From: Naganishia liquefaciens
Taxonomy: Eukaryota > Basidiomycota > Tremellomycetes > Filobasidiales > Filobasidiaceae
Direction of reading: 5' to 3'
NCBI GenBank assembly: GCA_013423385.1
Contig: BLZA01000023.1
Span: 1,220,820 to 1,284,819 of the forward strand
DNA: 64,000 nt
In this document: positions 48,277-58,900 of the stretch, piece after piece
How positions within the stretch are numbered: the first letter of the stretch is position 1
Layout: every line of letters starts with the position of its first letter
Position numbers and translations under genes: made by a program
The notes under the pieces: model-generated
What the model was told of the DNA's origin: nothing
What the model saw: the letters and a program-made list of their open reading frames with translations, nothing else
The model's database searches: none

Positions 48277-49165
48277 GATGCAGGCCGGGATGCGTTATCG
48301 ATGCTGATCCCCGAAGCTGCCCTATCGCTGGCAAAAGTGGGATTCTCAACGTGAGCGCGCAGTCGTAGCAGTCGGCAGATGGCGTCCGTACCCTATGCCT
48401 CTTGTCTGCTGTCTGCGGGAGCGTACAGGGGAGCGGATGACAGTGGAAGCTGACGACGGATGCCAGCGACGACGACTGCCTTCACTTGCTGCTCGTCGCT
48501 GGCTGTCTCATCACCTCGCGTCGGCCATGACGGTACGGCGGATTAGGTAAGCACGTGATGGACCCCCGCCGCGCTTGAGCTGCTGGCGTACGGGGATTGC
48601 CCGGAATAGAGAAGCTTACAGTAGGCTACCATGGAGGAGATCGCATAAAGCAGTCTTGACAGTTGCATCCCAGTAAGAGACCCCTGCCAGACCCCTACCG
48701 CGAATTATGCTCTGGGAACTGGAGAAGCCAGCCGGCGGTTTGGTCCTAGGTCAGCGGGCTCCGACGTGTCTCATACTTCGCCGGCCCCTCCAGAGTAATC
48801 TTGAAGGCAAGAATCTCTGTATAAATATATCTTTCCTCGTATCACGCAAAGTAGAGACCGCTACTGTGTCGTGCCCAGCTTTTCGGAGCTCGCTTTCGAG
48901 GTGAGAACGATTCTTTGGGAATGACTAGATGGAGCACATGAACCACCGTCTGCGCTCTTTACTACTTGCATAGCCTTGGAACGATGATAAAGGAAGAGTC
49001 TTTGACACTCCTAATGTCTAGGTATGGATGCACCGCCCGCATGTGCACTCTCAAGGGCTTGAATTTGTTTCGCCTAGGAGCCTGATCACTAGATAAGACC
49101 AAAAAAATCCCCGGTATGACTAGCTTCGATTCAGCCACAGAGGTCATCAACCGTCTTTGACTTGA
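48277..49165. other. Intergenic region upstream of the AP-1 gamma gene
   Basis: About 890 bp. The part next to the gene is GC rich (48290-48560), presumably the promoter. No gene recognised; AT-richer towards 49100. Confidence 0.35.
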
Positions 49166-49534
49166 TCATAGTTTTAACCCAGGAATTCCACCTCGAAAGA
49201 ACGTCGTCACTTCGTAAAGCTCCCGCCTCAACATGGTTGCAGGCTCGAGCATCAGCGCCTTTTCAACATACAACAGCTCAACCCTGCTGCCATTGACCAG
49301 TACATCCCTTCTCATTTCACCCACCCACATCTCGGTCTTGAACTCTGCTGTTCCGATTGCCGGTTCTCTTGTGAATTCAATGCGCACCAGTTCCCTTCTT
49401 CCGGAAACATCAGCCCCTGCGTACACAATAACTCTTGCACCAGCAAGCCCTCCAAAGACTGTCTCTGAGAGCACAGAGGAATCCGACGAAAGGGATGCAT
49501 CTCGGCATGCTCCTCCAGAGATAGCGACTTGCAA
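49166..49534 (-). CDS. Hypothetical protein, probable 3' exon of a small gene
   Basis: A 122-codon frame, MQVAISGGACRDASL..., with alternating hydrophobic/charged strands (ARVIVYAGADVSGRRELVRI, RVELLYVEKALMLEP) suggesting a beta-rich fold. A splice acceptor (cacag) lies just upstream at about 49545-49550 and the frame continues to it (V-L-Q-V-A-I), so a 5' exon around 49600-49770 is possible, but I found no donor that joins in frame. A longer plus-strand frame over the same bases (49233-49862) looks less protein-like. No homology recognised. Confidence 0.33.
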   Translation of the reverse strand: MQVAISGGACRDASLSSDSSVLSETVFGGLAGARVIVYAGADVSGRRELVRIEFTREPAIGTAEFKTEMWVGEMRRDVLVNGSRVELLYVEKALMLEPATMLRRELYEVTTFFRGGIPGLKL

Positions 49535-50477
49535 TACCTGTGTTTCCGTCCACTGTCAGAGAGTCGCGTGCGGAGGATCTCGGCGCCTGGCATGGCCATT
49601 GAGCGAGCAGGGGGGACCTATGCGAAAAGGTGCCGCCATTAGTCAAGGCGGTGATGTTCAGGTTGGCGCGAATGAAGAGAATTCGGAAGAAGAGTTTCGG
49701 ACTGCTGATTGGCATATGCTTTCGGCAATAGTGAAGGGGCTCGGGAAAGTGTGCCATTGCATCCACCAGGGTGAACTTTGCGTTACATGCTACAAAATAA
49801 TCCGCGAGGTGGTCAGGTTGGGTGCAGCGAGGGCCTCTAGAAGACGGCTATATCCCGTATAGCGGACTTCAGCCAGAAGACTTTATAGCATTATGGTCGA
49901 CCCAACTGTGTTTGTTAACTGCAGTATACGTTTCCTTGGTTTAAATACTGCCTGTCTGCTCGTGACAGAGCCCTAGAAACATGATGCGTTAGGCTCCGAG
50001 CTGCGTCTAGAGATCGCCCTCGAATTTTGCGAACACCCGGCTTCGCGCGTACTTGTACTTGAGCAGAGTGCTGTGTAACAAACCCAGCAGGAGAAAGGTA
50101 GAATTCGAGCCAATCTTTCGGATATAGCGATAGCATATATATCTCCCTATTTCGCCCAATGGCTACGAGACTTAGCACTATGCGATACAAAAGACAGTGG
50201 GGGCCTCCACAAGTGCAGAAGCAGAACGAAGCGTATCAATGATACTCCCGCCGACATTCGAGCATCAACCGGACTACAAAGGACGGCAAGGGGTACTTTT
50301 GTGCATCAAGAGTCCGTCCACGGAAGCCATAGGCATGATATTTATGGAGTTTGATTGACTACCCTGGCTTTATATAAGGTGGATTTCAGCTGAACGGCAA
50401 GATCCTAGCTTATACGATAGCACCTAGCAAGCTAGCTCTATCCGTCGCCCTCAGACCACCAGGGCTCAGCCAATTCC
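49535..50477. other. Intergenic region
   Basis: About 940 bp with no recognised gene. The stretch 50070-50180 is AT rich (atagcatatatatctcc) and may be promoter DNA for a flanking gene. Confidence 0.3.
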
Positions 50478-50510
50478 ATGCCCGTTGTTTCGTGCATCCC
50501 TTTTAAGATG

Positions 50511-51002
50511 AGTGTGGAAGCGTTGAGCACGTTGCCGGCGGAAACGACAACATCGGTGGCTTCGTCCATCTCGCTCGCCCCTGATGCATTGGCTTCAAAC
50601 ACAGTGTCTACTGATTATGAGATTGCGAGCTTTCCCGGTTCAGCTGTTTCTGACGATGAGGAGAAACCCAACGCACGGTGGCATATTTACTCCAACCTGG
50701 CCCACAAGGCGGCCATGGATGCCCGAAATCGACCTGGCATATTGCCTCCTACCTGTCCTCCTAGTGACGATGCCACGAACGCCGCAGCGATTTTCAACGG
50801 CGGCAAGTGCCCCTTGAATTCGAAGCCTGTGCGCGGTCCGTATCGTGCAGAAGAAGGTAGGACAGCAAGCGTTGGTGGCAAGCTTCTGGAAAAGAAGGCA
50901 GGATTTGGTCCCTTTTTCCTGGACACGGTTCCCGTTCTCCTCGACCCGAAGCCAAAAGCAGCGTCAAAGAATCCAAATCGGGGTAGTGACTCGACCTTGT
51001 AG
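50511..51002 (+). CDS. Hypothetical intron-free protein
   Basis: Unrecognised frame of 163 residues from MSVEALSTLPAETTTS; an upstream in-frame ATG at 50478 would add 11 residues (MPVVSCIPFK). The N-terminal third is Ser/Thr/Ala rich. The rest (ARWHIYSNLAHKAAMDARNR, GGKLLEKKAGFGPFFLDTVP, VLLDPKPKAASKNPNRG) has a biased but protein-like composition. No signal peptide, membrane segment or domain is seen. Soluble and basic, with no function inferred. Confidence 0.5.
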   Translation, partial: SVEALSTLPAETTTSVASSISLAPDALASNTVSTDYEIASFPGSAVSDDEEKPNARWHIYSNLAHKAAMDARNRPGILPPTCPPSDDATNAAAIFNGGKCPLNSKPVRGPYRAEEGRTASVGGKLLEKKAGFGPFFLDTVPVLLDPKPKAASKNPNRGSDSTL

Positions 51003-51495
51003 CAGAATGAGGAAGCCTGAGCAGAGTTTCTCGGGAACTCTGTCCCTGTGTAATCTTATCCGGGATTTCTCGAGTATCCCGGCCGTTCATCTTTTGTATT
51101 CGATTGCACGTTGACAGTCGATGCGCGTATTATAGTGAATGTGGAGAGCATTCAAGCACACAATCCTCGTCGTATGAGATGCTGGAGCTCTTGATACAGA
51201 GACTGAAGATGCCTATGACTCTATAGGGAAATACAGATTCCTTGGAACCAATCGGGCGAGAAGATGCGCTGAAAAAATGCGATGCAAAACTCTTTGACGC
51301 TCGAATTGGTGCCGACTACATGAGCGAATGCTGATATCGTCCTTGTGTGTTACAGCGAGAATGCTTATGGTGATGCACCTCTGGCGAGTACGATATTGGT
51401 CATGGCGCCGTTTTTCCACGATTCGGTGAAACTAAACGACCACCGCCATCGCCCCACGATGCCCATCTATGCAAGACTCCCTTCTACTCGGCCTT
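51003..51495. other. 3' flank of IMP2 and the hypothetical gene
   Basis: About 490 bp between two convergent stop codons; no gene recognised. Confidence 0.35.
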
Positions 51496-52178
51496 TTATT
51501 CGGCCATCACGGCCTGTCCGCCACCCACACCCGCCGCCACCCTTGCCGGTCCCATCCTCCTCACTCTGCCCTTGCCCGCCTCTGGTCCCGTCGCGGGAAC
51601 GGGCCCGAACCGATTCAGCGGCCACAGGAGATGCGTTACCCTAGCCGTGATGAGACCGAGCGGGACGGGCCCGTACGTATTGCTGTCGCGGGAATGGTAG
51701 TGGGAGTCGCCTTCGACCCAGCAGTGGCCTGGTGGTATGCGGATCGGTGTGGGCGGAGATGGCGGTAGCGGGTGGACCTGAAGAGAGTCGGTAAGTGTGA
51801 GCAGACTGGAGGGCGGCAGTGGCGGACGTACGAGGTCGCCTTCGAGGGCGATGATGCGCTTTGTCGTCAGCAATTTTGGATTCTGTGGTGACCTATAACC
51901 GGATCTTCAACGGCATTCGATCACTGCAAAGCAGCCTGGACCCACCACAAGGTGACCACATCCCCGCGCCTGAATATATTCAGCCCGACAGACCACCGAT
52001 CCAGCAAGACGACATCGTGGTGCAGCGGACTTGATGCAAACGAGGGATTGAAGGTCGGCTGCATGCTGGCGCCGCTGATGGTGGCTACCGAATAGACATG
52101 GCGCGTGAAGAAGATGCCGACGGGGATCCAACAGAGGAGACGGAAGCCGTCCTTGTACATGCGCGAGCGGGATGCCAT
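51496..52178 (-). CDS. IMP2: Mitochondrial inner membrane protease subunit 2 (S26 signal peptidase family)
   Basis: Catalytic subunit of the IMP complex that trims presequences on the intermembrane-space side of the inner membrane. An N-terminal membrane span (LLCWIPVGIFFTRHVY) is followed by the serine box SGASMQPTFNP, DVVLLDRWSV and FRRGDVVTLWSP, then the lysine box TTKRIIALEGD and the PPGHCWVEGDSHYHSRDSN box with the SRDS ending of the family, and GPVPLGLITARV. The catalytic dyad Ser/Lys is intact. Exons: 52178-51946, 51892-51832, 51777-51496, 191 residues. The second intron (54 nt) is a multiple of three without a stop, so retention would add 18 residues. The C-terminal Pro/Gly-rich tail is longer than in yeast Imp2. 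The N-x-x-S order and SGxSMxPT with K-R-x-x-A-x-x-G-D favour IMP2 over IMP1. Confidence 0.92.
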
Positions 52179-52446
52179 GGCGGGCGAGGATGCGATGTTG
52201 GTGTGATGAGAAGACGGGGCAAGAGAGAGACTGGTGTCTGCAGGCCGACGACTTGAGGGAGATGGGATGAGGAGAGCCGAGCGGGCGGGATGAATGGATG
52301 GATGGATGGCTGGGTCCGACTTTACTTGACTGGCAGTCGACCACCTTGGCTGCCTCGATCGCTGCTTGCGTCATAAAGCAGAGTCGTCCCTCCCTCCATC
52401 CGTCCGTCCGTCGACCTATCCTCCCTTCATCCAACGATCATCCTCC
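52179..52446. promoter_or_regulatory. Bidirectional promoter between IMP2 and the ABC ATPase gene
   Basis: The 268 bp hold both start-proximal regions. It contains imperfect tetranucleotide tracts, atggatggatggatgg (about 52294-52308) and ccgtccgtccgtc (about 52399-52411). Confidence 0.55.
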
Positions 52447-53509
52447 ATGGCGCCCCTCCTCACCGTGCGCAACCTCACCCTCCGCACAGACTCGGGCAAG
52501 CCGATCTTCGAGGTGGGCACGAGCGGTCGCATCATCCCTTGCGCATAGCCCACAGTTGACGCGTACGCTGTAGAACATCAACCTCGATGTCGACGAGGGG
52601 GAAGTGCTCGTGCTCAAGGGTCGCAGCGGGAGCGGCAAGACGACTCTCTTGAAGTGTATTGCCGAGTTGGTGCTGTACCAAGAGGGTGAGATACGGCTGC
52701 ACGGAAAGTGAGTGATCCCTTGTCGCCGTTCCGCAATGTTTGCGAGGTTGACCAAAGTCGCCGTTTTTGCTTGCAGAAAGGCCTCGGAATATGGTATGCA
52801 TATGGCTGGATAATTGCCTTTGCTGGCCTCTGACATTATTTGCTGTCTTCCAGGCGTTCCCAACTACCGCACGAAGGTGCTATACGTGCGAATACAAACG
52901 CTTTCTTGACGCTGGCCAGACCTAACTGCGCCCTCACATCTAGGTCCCGCAACGTCCTTCCCTCCTGCCCGGAACACCGCAAGATTTTCTGACGACCATC
53001 CTCTCCTACTCATCCCGCCATAATGCAATTCCCAAGGGGTCAAAAGACGCCCGAAGAGCGGGCACCGGCCAGCCCGTGTGGGAGCGCGCGCTCGAGGTTT
53101 CCCGCGAATGGGGGATGGATGGCGCGATGTGGCGTAGGGAATGGGCGACGCTGAGTGGCGGAGAGGCGCAGCGCATGGGGTTGGCGTGTGCGGTGGCATT
53201 GGGGATGGCCGAGGTGCTGCTGCTGGATGGTGAGTTGACCCGTTGCTTCTGCGGCGTCATGAATGCTGATCGATGCAGAGCCGACGTCGGCTCTCGATCC
53301 CGAGAGCATTAAAAAGGTTGAAAAGACGCTGTTAAGTCTACTGCCGAATGGTGACAAGGTATGGCTCCTGGCTGGGCACGCCTGTTGGATCGACACTGAC
53401 CAAGCCTGCGCAGCCTGATGGGACGCTCAAGACTTTGGTGTGGATCACGCACGAAGCCGCACAGGGAGACCGCGTCGGGACGCGCACGTTTGACGTCTCG
53501 GAGCATTAG
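52447..53509 (+). CDS. Stand-alone ABC ATPase, FetA/YbbL (STAR1)-like
   Basis: A soluble single nucleotide-binding domain of 236 residues with all ABC signatures: Walker A GRSGSGKTTLLK, Q-loop VPQRPSLLPGTPQD, signature LSGGEAQRMGLACAV, Walker B AEVLLLDEPTSALDPES, and H-loop LVWITHEAAQGDRVGTRTFDV. No membrane span is present. The QRPSLLPGT and short ITHE..DRVG ending recall the bacterial iron-efflux ATPase FetA (YbbL) and plant STAR1, which pair with a separate membrane subunit (FetB/YbbM, STAR2); none is visible in this window. Exons: 52447-52512, 52574-52707, 52777-52793, 52854-52885, 52944-53230, 53280-53358, 53414-53509. Exon 3 is only 17 nt. Divergent from IMP2 and convergent with CAF16. 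Confidence 0.9.
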
Positions 53510-53690
53510 GGCGAGTGGGCACCGGCATGCCTTTTCTCGCAAGGGCATTTGGCATATCAAACGGAAGACCATAAATTTCACTCCATCTATTATGCTGTCG
53601 TATGCAGTTAATGCCTAATACAAGGTTTCCCAAACGTGGCCAGTGTGATGAACACCGCGAGGATACGGCCGTCCATGAGATGTCACCTAC

Positions 53691-55643
53691 TTACTTGCCT
53701 GCACTGTAGTCGTACTTTTGGTAAAACGACTTCATATCCCGCGTCTGTAAGCAGCGTCAGCGCCAGGGCTCGTCGTACGGAGGGTCCATAACGTACATCC
53801 GTCTTTCGCGCGCCGCGGCTCTGCTTGCCCCTTTCCTTTTCCAATCGCCGTCGCAGTTCACGATCCTCGGTCAGCCACTCGAGCGCAATCTCAAGCAAGT
53901 CGCTGTGCGAGTGCTTGGCCGGAGCGGCATTGTCGGACGACTGGATGGGCCAGGTGAGCAGCGGCGATGGGGTCCGGCCGAGTTGGAGGTGACAAATGTG
54001 GGTCGGGAAGGACTGCAGGCCGTCAAAGATGTGCGTTGCGTCTGTGTAAGGCGGTCAGCCATTGTCAGCGATGATTACTTTGGTTTACGTACAGACGATG
54101 GTCGCGCCCCGTTCCTCGCTCTCCTTGATCAAAAATGCCAACAGCTCGCTTCGGACAAGCACGTCCAGATCGACAGTCACTTCGTCCAGCAGCAGGACAT
54201 CCCAGTCGCCCATCAGACCCATGCATAGTTGAACGCGACGTCGCTCGCCGTCGGAAATTTGGTGCATTCGCCTGAGGGGATGAGTCAGCGATGAGCAGGG
54301 GTAGAGGAAGGCAATGACCGCGACAAGCCTAGTGCAGATGTCCCATGACGGTCCCTCTGCATTGAAATCCCTAAACCTGCACAGGCCGGCAAGCGAGTGT
54401 GCACCCAAAGACCAAGCATTGTTGCGAGCGTGACTCTACTAACCCTCGCTTTGCCGCTTGCCGTTGCCAATTGGCCGAGCAGGAACGACAGCAAGTTGCC
54501 GTCCAAACGCAGAGGTCGTTTATACCTTGCAGCCATGGCGGCTACTCGTCGCCCCGCGTTCACCTTTAGAGCTCGAGGCGACAACGAAGCTCGGTCGTCC
54601 TGCGTCGCCCCGCGGAGGATTTATTACCCGGGGCGCTCTGAATGCTCGGTCCGCTCGAGGTACTCTTGTCCACCAAGTGCAAAGAACTAACATCCACGAC
54701 GCTCGGCTATACTCGACGACAGCCTCGCGCGCAGCCGATGGGACTCTCGTTTCGCTAGACTAGGGTGGTATTCTCGGATCCCACGGCTTGCACGGGAAAT
54801 GCTCGCATCGCTCGACGAGACAGGTATCCCCCCCATACGCTCGACGAAACGGGGATTCTCGCTACGCTCGAAATATTCTTGCGCCCTACGGTGCTCCCAA
54901 GGAATCCTTGCCTGCGACGCTGGTGTTCTCGCTTCGCTCGACGAGACGGGAATTCTCGCTACGCTCGGAACATTCTCGCGCGCCCTACGGCGCGCTCGGG
55001 CATGCTCTGCCTGCGGCGCCTGGTTTTCTCGCTTCGCTCGATGGTACTCTCGCTTCGCTCGTGAGTGTGCTCGCCTCGCTCGCCTCGCTCGCGCTTCCCA
55101 CTCACCAATCCAAATCCACATCCAACAAATCCAACAACATATCCCTCCTCTCCGCATGCCTATACCCCCCGACGGAATCCAAAAAATGCGCGACCCCGAT
55201 ATCACTCTTGATGACGGGATTATTCGCCCATTCCGTGCCGAGGTAGACGACAGACTGGAGCGTGCTGCGTCAGATGCGAGTTGACCAAAAGGGGAAGCAT
55301 TCCCCTACAGAAGCGCAAGCTTACCTTTGGCGGATTCATAAACACATCCTGGCCGAGGATCTTGGCCGTCTTGGTCTTTGTCAATTTCTTGCCCGCCAAG
55401 ATCCTGAGCAGCGTTGACTTGCCGGCTGTGTGCCCCGAAGCCATGTCAGCATGCCGGTGTTTGCTTCCCCCTCTCCTGCGCGCACTCACAGCCATTCGCG
55501 CCGATAAGGAGACATCGCGCGCCCTTGCCGAGGACGAGGTCGATGTCCTCGAGCGTCTGCTCGTGGGTGAGCGGGGATGCTTCCGCGCCCTGGGTGTAGG
55601 TGAACGAGAGCTGGCGGACGTCGACGGCGAGCGGGTCGGACAT
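53691..55643 (-). CDS. CAF16: CAF16-like ABC ATPase (CCR4-NOT associated)
   Basis: Soluble ABC ATPase that in yeast binds the CCR4-NOT deadenylase/transcription complex. Seen: Walker [38 protein letters not shown], signature [20 protein letters not shown], Walker [15 protein letters not shown], the family-specific [11 protein letters not shown], and the ending [18 protein letters not shown]. Six exons fit 293 residues (yeast Caf16 is 289): 55643-55490, 55425-55325, 55254-55106, 54271-54093, 54041-53797, 53744-53691. The intron between exons 3 and 4 is 834 nt, against 50-66 for the others, and carries a tandem repeat. The splice restores W-R-M-H exactly, so the gene looks intact if that intron is removed. 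Start [16 protein letters not shown] is the first ATG. Confidence 0.94.
54802..55094. repeat. Minisatellite inside the CAF16 intron
   Basis: A unit of 97-100 bp starting cgctcgacga is repeated at 54838 and 54935, with a partial third copy from 55035 and a fragment from 54809. Within it the 13-mer ctcgcTWcgctcg (allowing ctcgcatcgctcg and ctcgcctcgctcg) occurs at 54802, 54858, 54928, 54955, 55028, 55049 and again near 55071-55090. The block lies wholly within the 834-nt intron. Confidence 0.85.
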
Positions 55644-55933
55644 GGCGGCGGGGGTACGCGGTGCGGTGGAGAACAATGGAGGGAATTCCGCTCCTCGCTC
55701 AGCACGCACCCGCCTGCCTTTGATATGCTGATGCGATGCAATGCACTCCCCTAACCCCCCCGCTCGCCCCGGCAAACGCCGATCCTCCGATCCCGCCGAT
55801 CGCGTGTGCGCGCGATAAGGGGCTTGTTTCGCCCAAGGGACTGCTCCCGGATGGTCGCGTCGGATCAGGCCAGGTCCATGGTATATGAGTCGTCTATCTA
55901 TACAGCATGCGCGCTTTCCATCGTCCACTCGCT

Positions 55934-58900
55934 CTACTTGGCTGGCACAGCAGGCGGCTCTGTCTCCCGCTCTCCCTGCCCCTCGGCCACCACCGCCGCA
56001 AGGCTCATCCGTGACGCCGAGCGCGCCTTGAGCTGGCGTTGACGCGCCGACAGCAACTCGGCCCACAGCGGGTTCGACGGGACCTTGCCGATCAGACTGC
56101 CAAGCGCTTTCATCCTGTTCGTCCGCACACCTTGTATCAGTAACCCTCGCTAGATACCGCGCAATACGATTCCACTCACCAGCCCGCCTTTTCCTCGTCC
56201 GTGTCCGTCCAGAACGTGATGAAATCCCCGTCCGCAAATCGCAGCGTAAACGAACGCGGCATCCGTGTGTACCCGGCCTCGAGCTCGTCCTCGAGGCTCT
56301 TCTTGTCCTCCCTGCCCGCCCGGCTCGCATTCTCGTCCACGAGCGCCGTCGCCTGCCGCAGATCGATCGACGAGACAGTCTTGTTCGTCACGGCATTGCT
56401 CGCGACGAGGTTGCCGCCAATAAGCTTGAACGGTCGCCGACGCGGTGCCTGTCATACCGTCAGTGAAGCCTTCGCATTGTTAGCATCGCTCGGCTCACCA
56501 CACAATCCCCGCCATTTTGCGTCATGACACCCTGATGGTATTCATGCTCGTGCCATGCATGATGCCGCATCCCTCGCAAACACTCGTCAATGCTCTGCGG
56601 CAACTGCGCATCTGTCAAACCGGGCAAGGGCGGCAGCCTAAACACTTGTAGCGTAATCTTGCATACTTGTCGGCGAACGGGCGCAGCGGCGGGTGCCGGC
56701 TGAGGCAAGGTCTGTACCGAGTGTCTCGAGCCGCGGTGCGTTGCCGTCGAGGGTATCGAAGCGCCGGTGGCCGCGGGCGGCGCATGGTACATGCCAAACA
56801 TGGGGTATCGGATCTCGAGCAGACGCGCGTCGCAGTTTTTTGCGATCGGCTTGAAGGCAATGTGTGTTCGACCGACGGTCGAATCACCTTCGCCAAAGTA
56901 CCGCGCAATGTTTTCTTGTTGGCTGGCGCTTTCCCTCGACGCATCGACCATCAGCGATTTAGGCGCCTTGGACATCTTGCGCGGACTGGAGAACAAGGAC
57001 TTGAGGCCTCGCGTCGAGGACTGGATTGACGCCGTTTCATTCATGACCGAAGCACGGCTCCCTATCGTAGCCTTGGGCGCCGGATTCGCATTCGCTCGAA
57101 TGAGCTTGTTGACATGTGCATCACGGCGAATCTCGAGTCCGAGCGCAAACTCAAAGTTGGCGTGTTCAACCAATGCAAACTCTTGGTTGACCTTGACGCC
57201 GTCCTTCAGCGTCGAGTATGGTGTGCGGATATAATCGATCCCGTTATCGAGCGTGATGCAAAACGACGTATCCTCTTTCGGCAACGGAAGATTCAACGCC
57301 TCGATCCCAAGAACCTTGACAAAGATCGTGCCGAACGCCTTGCTGCTGTTGCTTGCCTTGGCCTTCATCGCCTTGATCTCCTTGGCGTACTGGTTGATAT
57401 CCGACGCTTTGCGCAATTGTCGCCATGCTCGACCCTTGTCGACATCGCCAGCAATGTTGTGCTTGACCTTGTCATCCGCCGACGCGTAGACGGTCTTGTG
57501 TTCTCGGATCGTGTACGGCTTGGAGCCATTCCTGTCGTTGAGCTCCTTCTCGAATGCCGTCAAAATCGATGTAGACTCTTCAAACTTGAACGTATCGAGT
57601 AGAGACATGCGGTTGCCGATCGAGTTGTCGGCCGCCACCCCGTGGGGACGAGCGTCGCCTGTACTCATGCTTCGTCGTCGCTTCGGCGGCCCACCGGCAT
57701 TGAGCCCCTGGCCCAGCGTCTGATCATCCGCGTTAATAGACGTGTCCGGAGAAGCCGCTTCTTGAATTCCAGGCAGTCCACTCGGCGACAGGGCCAAGCG
57801 TTGACTCGAGCGAACTTTGTTGCCGAGTACGTTCTCCGATGTGGCGTGTCGGACAACGCGTCCGCCCGTGGCAGATTGGAGCGTAAAGCTTTCCCGATCC
57901 TTCGCTGGTGATGGCGGTGCTTGGGCAAACTCGTCGAATTCGGTGAATGTGAAATTCGACACCAATTGCTCGAGGGCGCTTTTGGGTTCTGGGACGTTTT
58001 GTAAAACTTCCTCCGCAGACATGGTGTCCTGACGTGTGCGCAGACCAGGACGAATTGGGCTAGCAGTATCGATGGAAGCCAATCCCTTGACCGGAGCGGG
58101 TTTCGCGGGGGACAAGAAGACGTCGTCATCGACCGGAATAGGTTTCGCGTTGGCGAGATTGGTCATGCTTCGCTTCTCCTCGAGACGTGCCCGGATCGCG
58201 TCTTTGGAGATGCGCGGTCGAATGCGGGACGATGGCGTCGCCCTGGTGTCGGGTTTATCGAGACTGCTACTGGAAACCGAGGCTTCCGTCGGCTTCAAGC
58301 CGTCCTTGCGCTCGCCAAACAAGCCGCTCAAGCGGCTCTTGACGTCGTGCTTGTCGCCCGGGACGGATCTCAGACTCAGCTTGGGCAGAGCGTCTTCGAC
58401 CAACTTGAACGCCTCGTCCATCGGATCCTTGTCGTCGGACGCTTGTCGTCTTGCCGAGGGCGATTCAAAGTCGAATTCCGGAATGCGGTGAGGGCTTTCT
58501 GGCTGGTGTTGTCGTTCAAAACTCCTCGACGGCGGCGTCAACGCTCGCTCGTGCGCCACTGATTCTTGATCGTACAAGTCGTGTTCTTCTGAACATTCGC
58601 TACCGGATTCAGACTCTGCCCTGAAGCCCGCATCGAACAACGGGCTTGTCGTGCTTGACAAGGCGGGCAGCGAGAATGGCAAGGAGAGGCCAAACATCTT
58701 GGTCTGCGTGGGATGAGCGCCAAGTAGCAGGACGGGTTCTCTGTACTCACAGGGCTTGTAACCGGCTCCTGGACCTTTGGCCCCGTTTCCTCTTTTCCTA
58801 CCGGACTTGGCATGCCGATGACGGGTGTCGGCTGTGGAGGTTTTGGCAGCGCTCTCTTCCCGTTTATGCTTCCTTCCATCATGTTCGACTCGGGTTCCTG

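Noticed and set aside
49233-49862. 209-codon plus-strand frame
   Set aside because: Composition is Ser/Thr-biased and the Arg-rich end is not protein-like; the opposite strand reads as a plausible beta-rich protein. Neither is certain.
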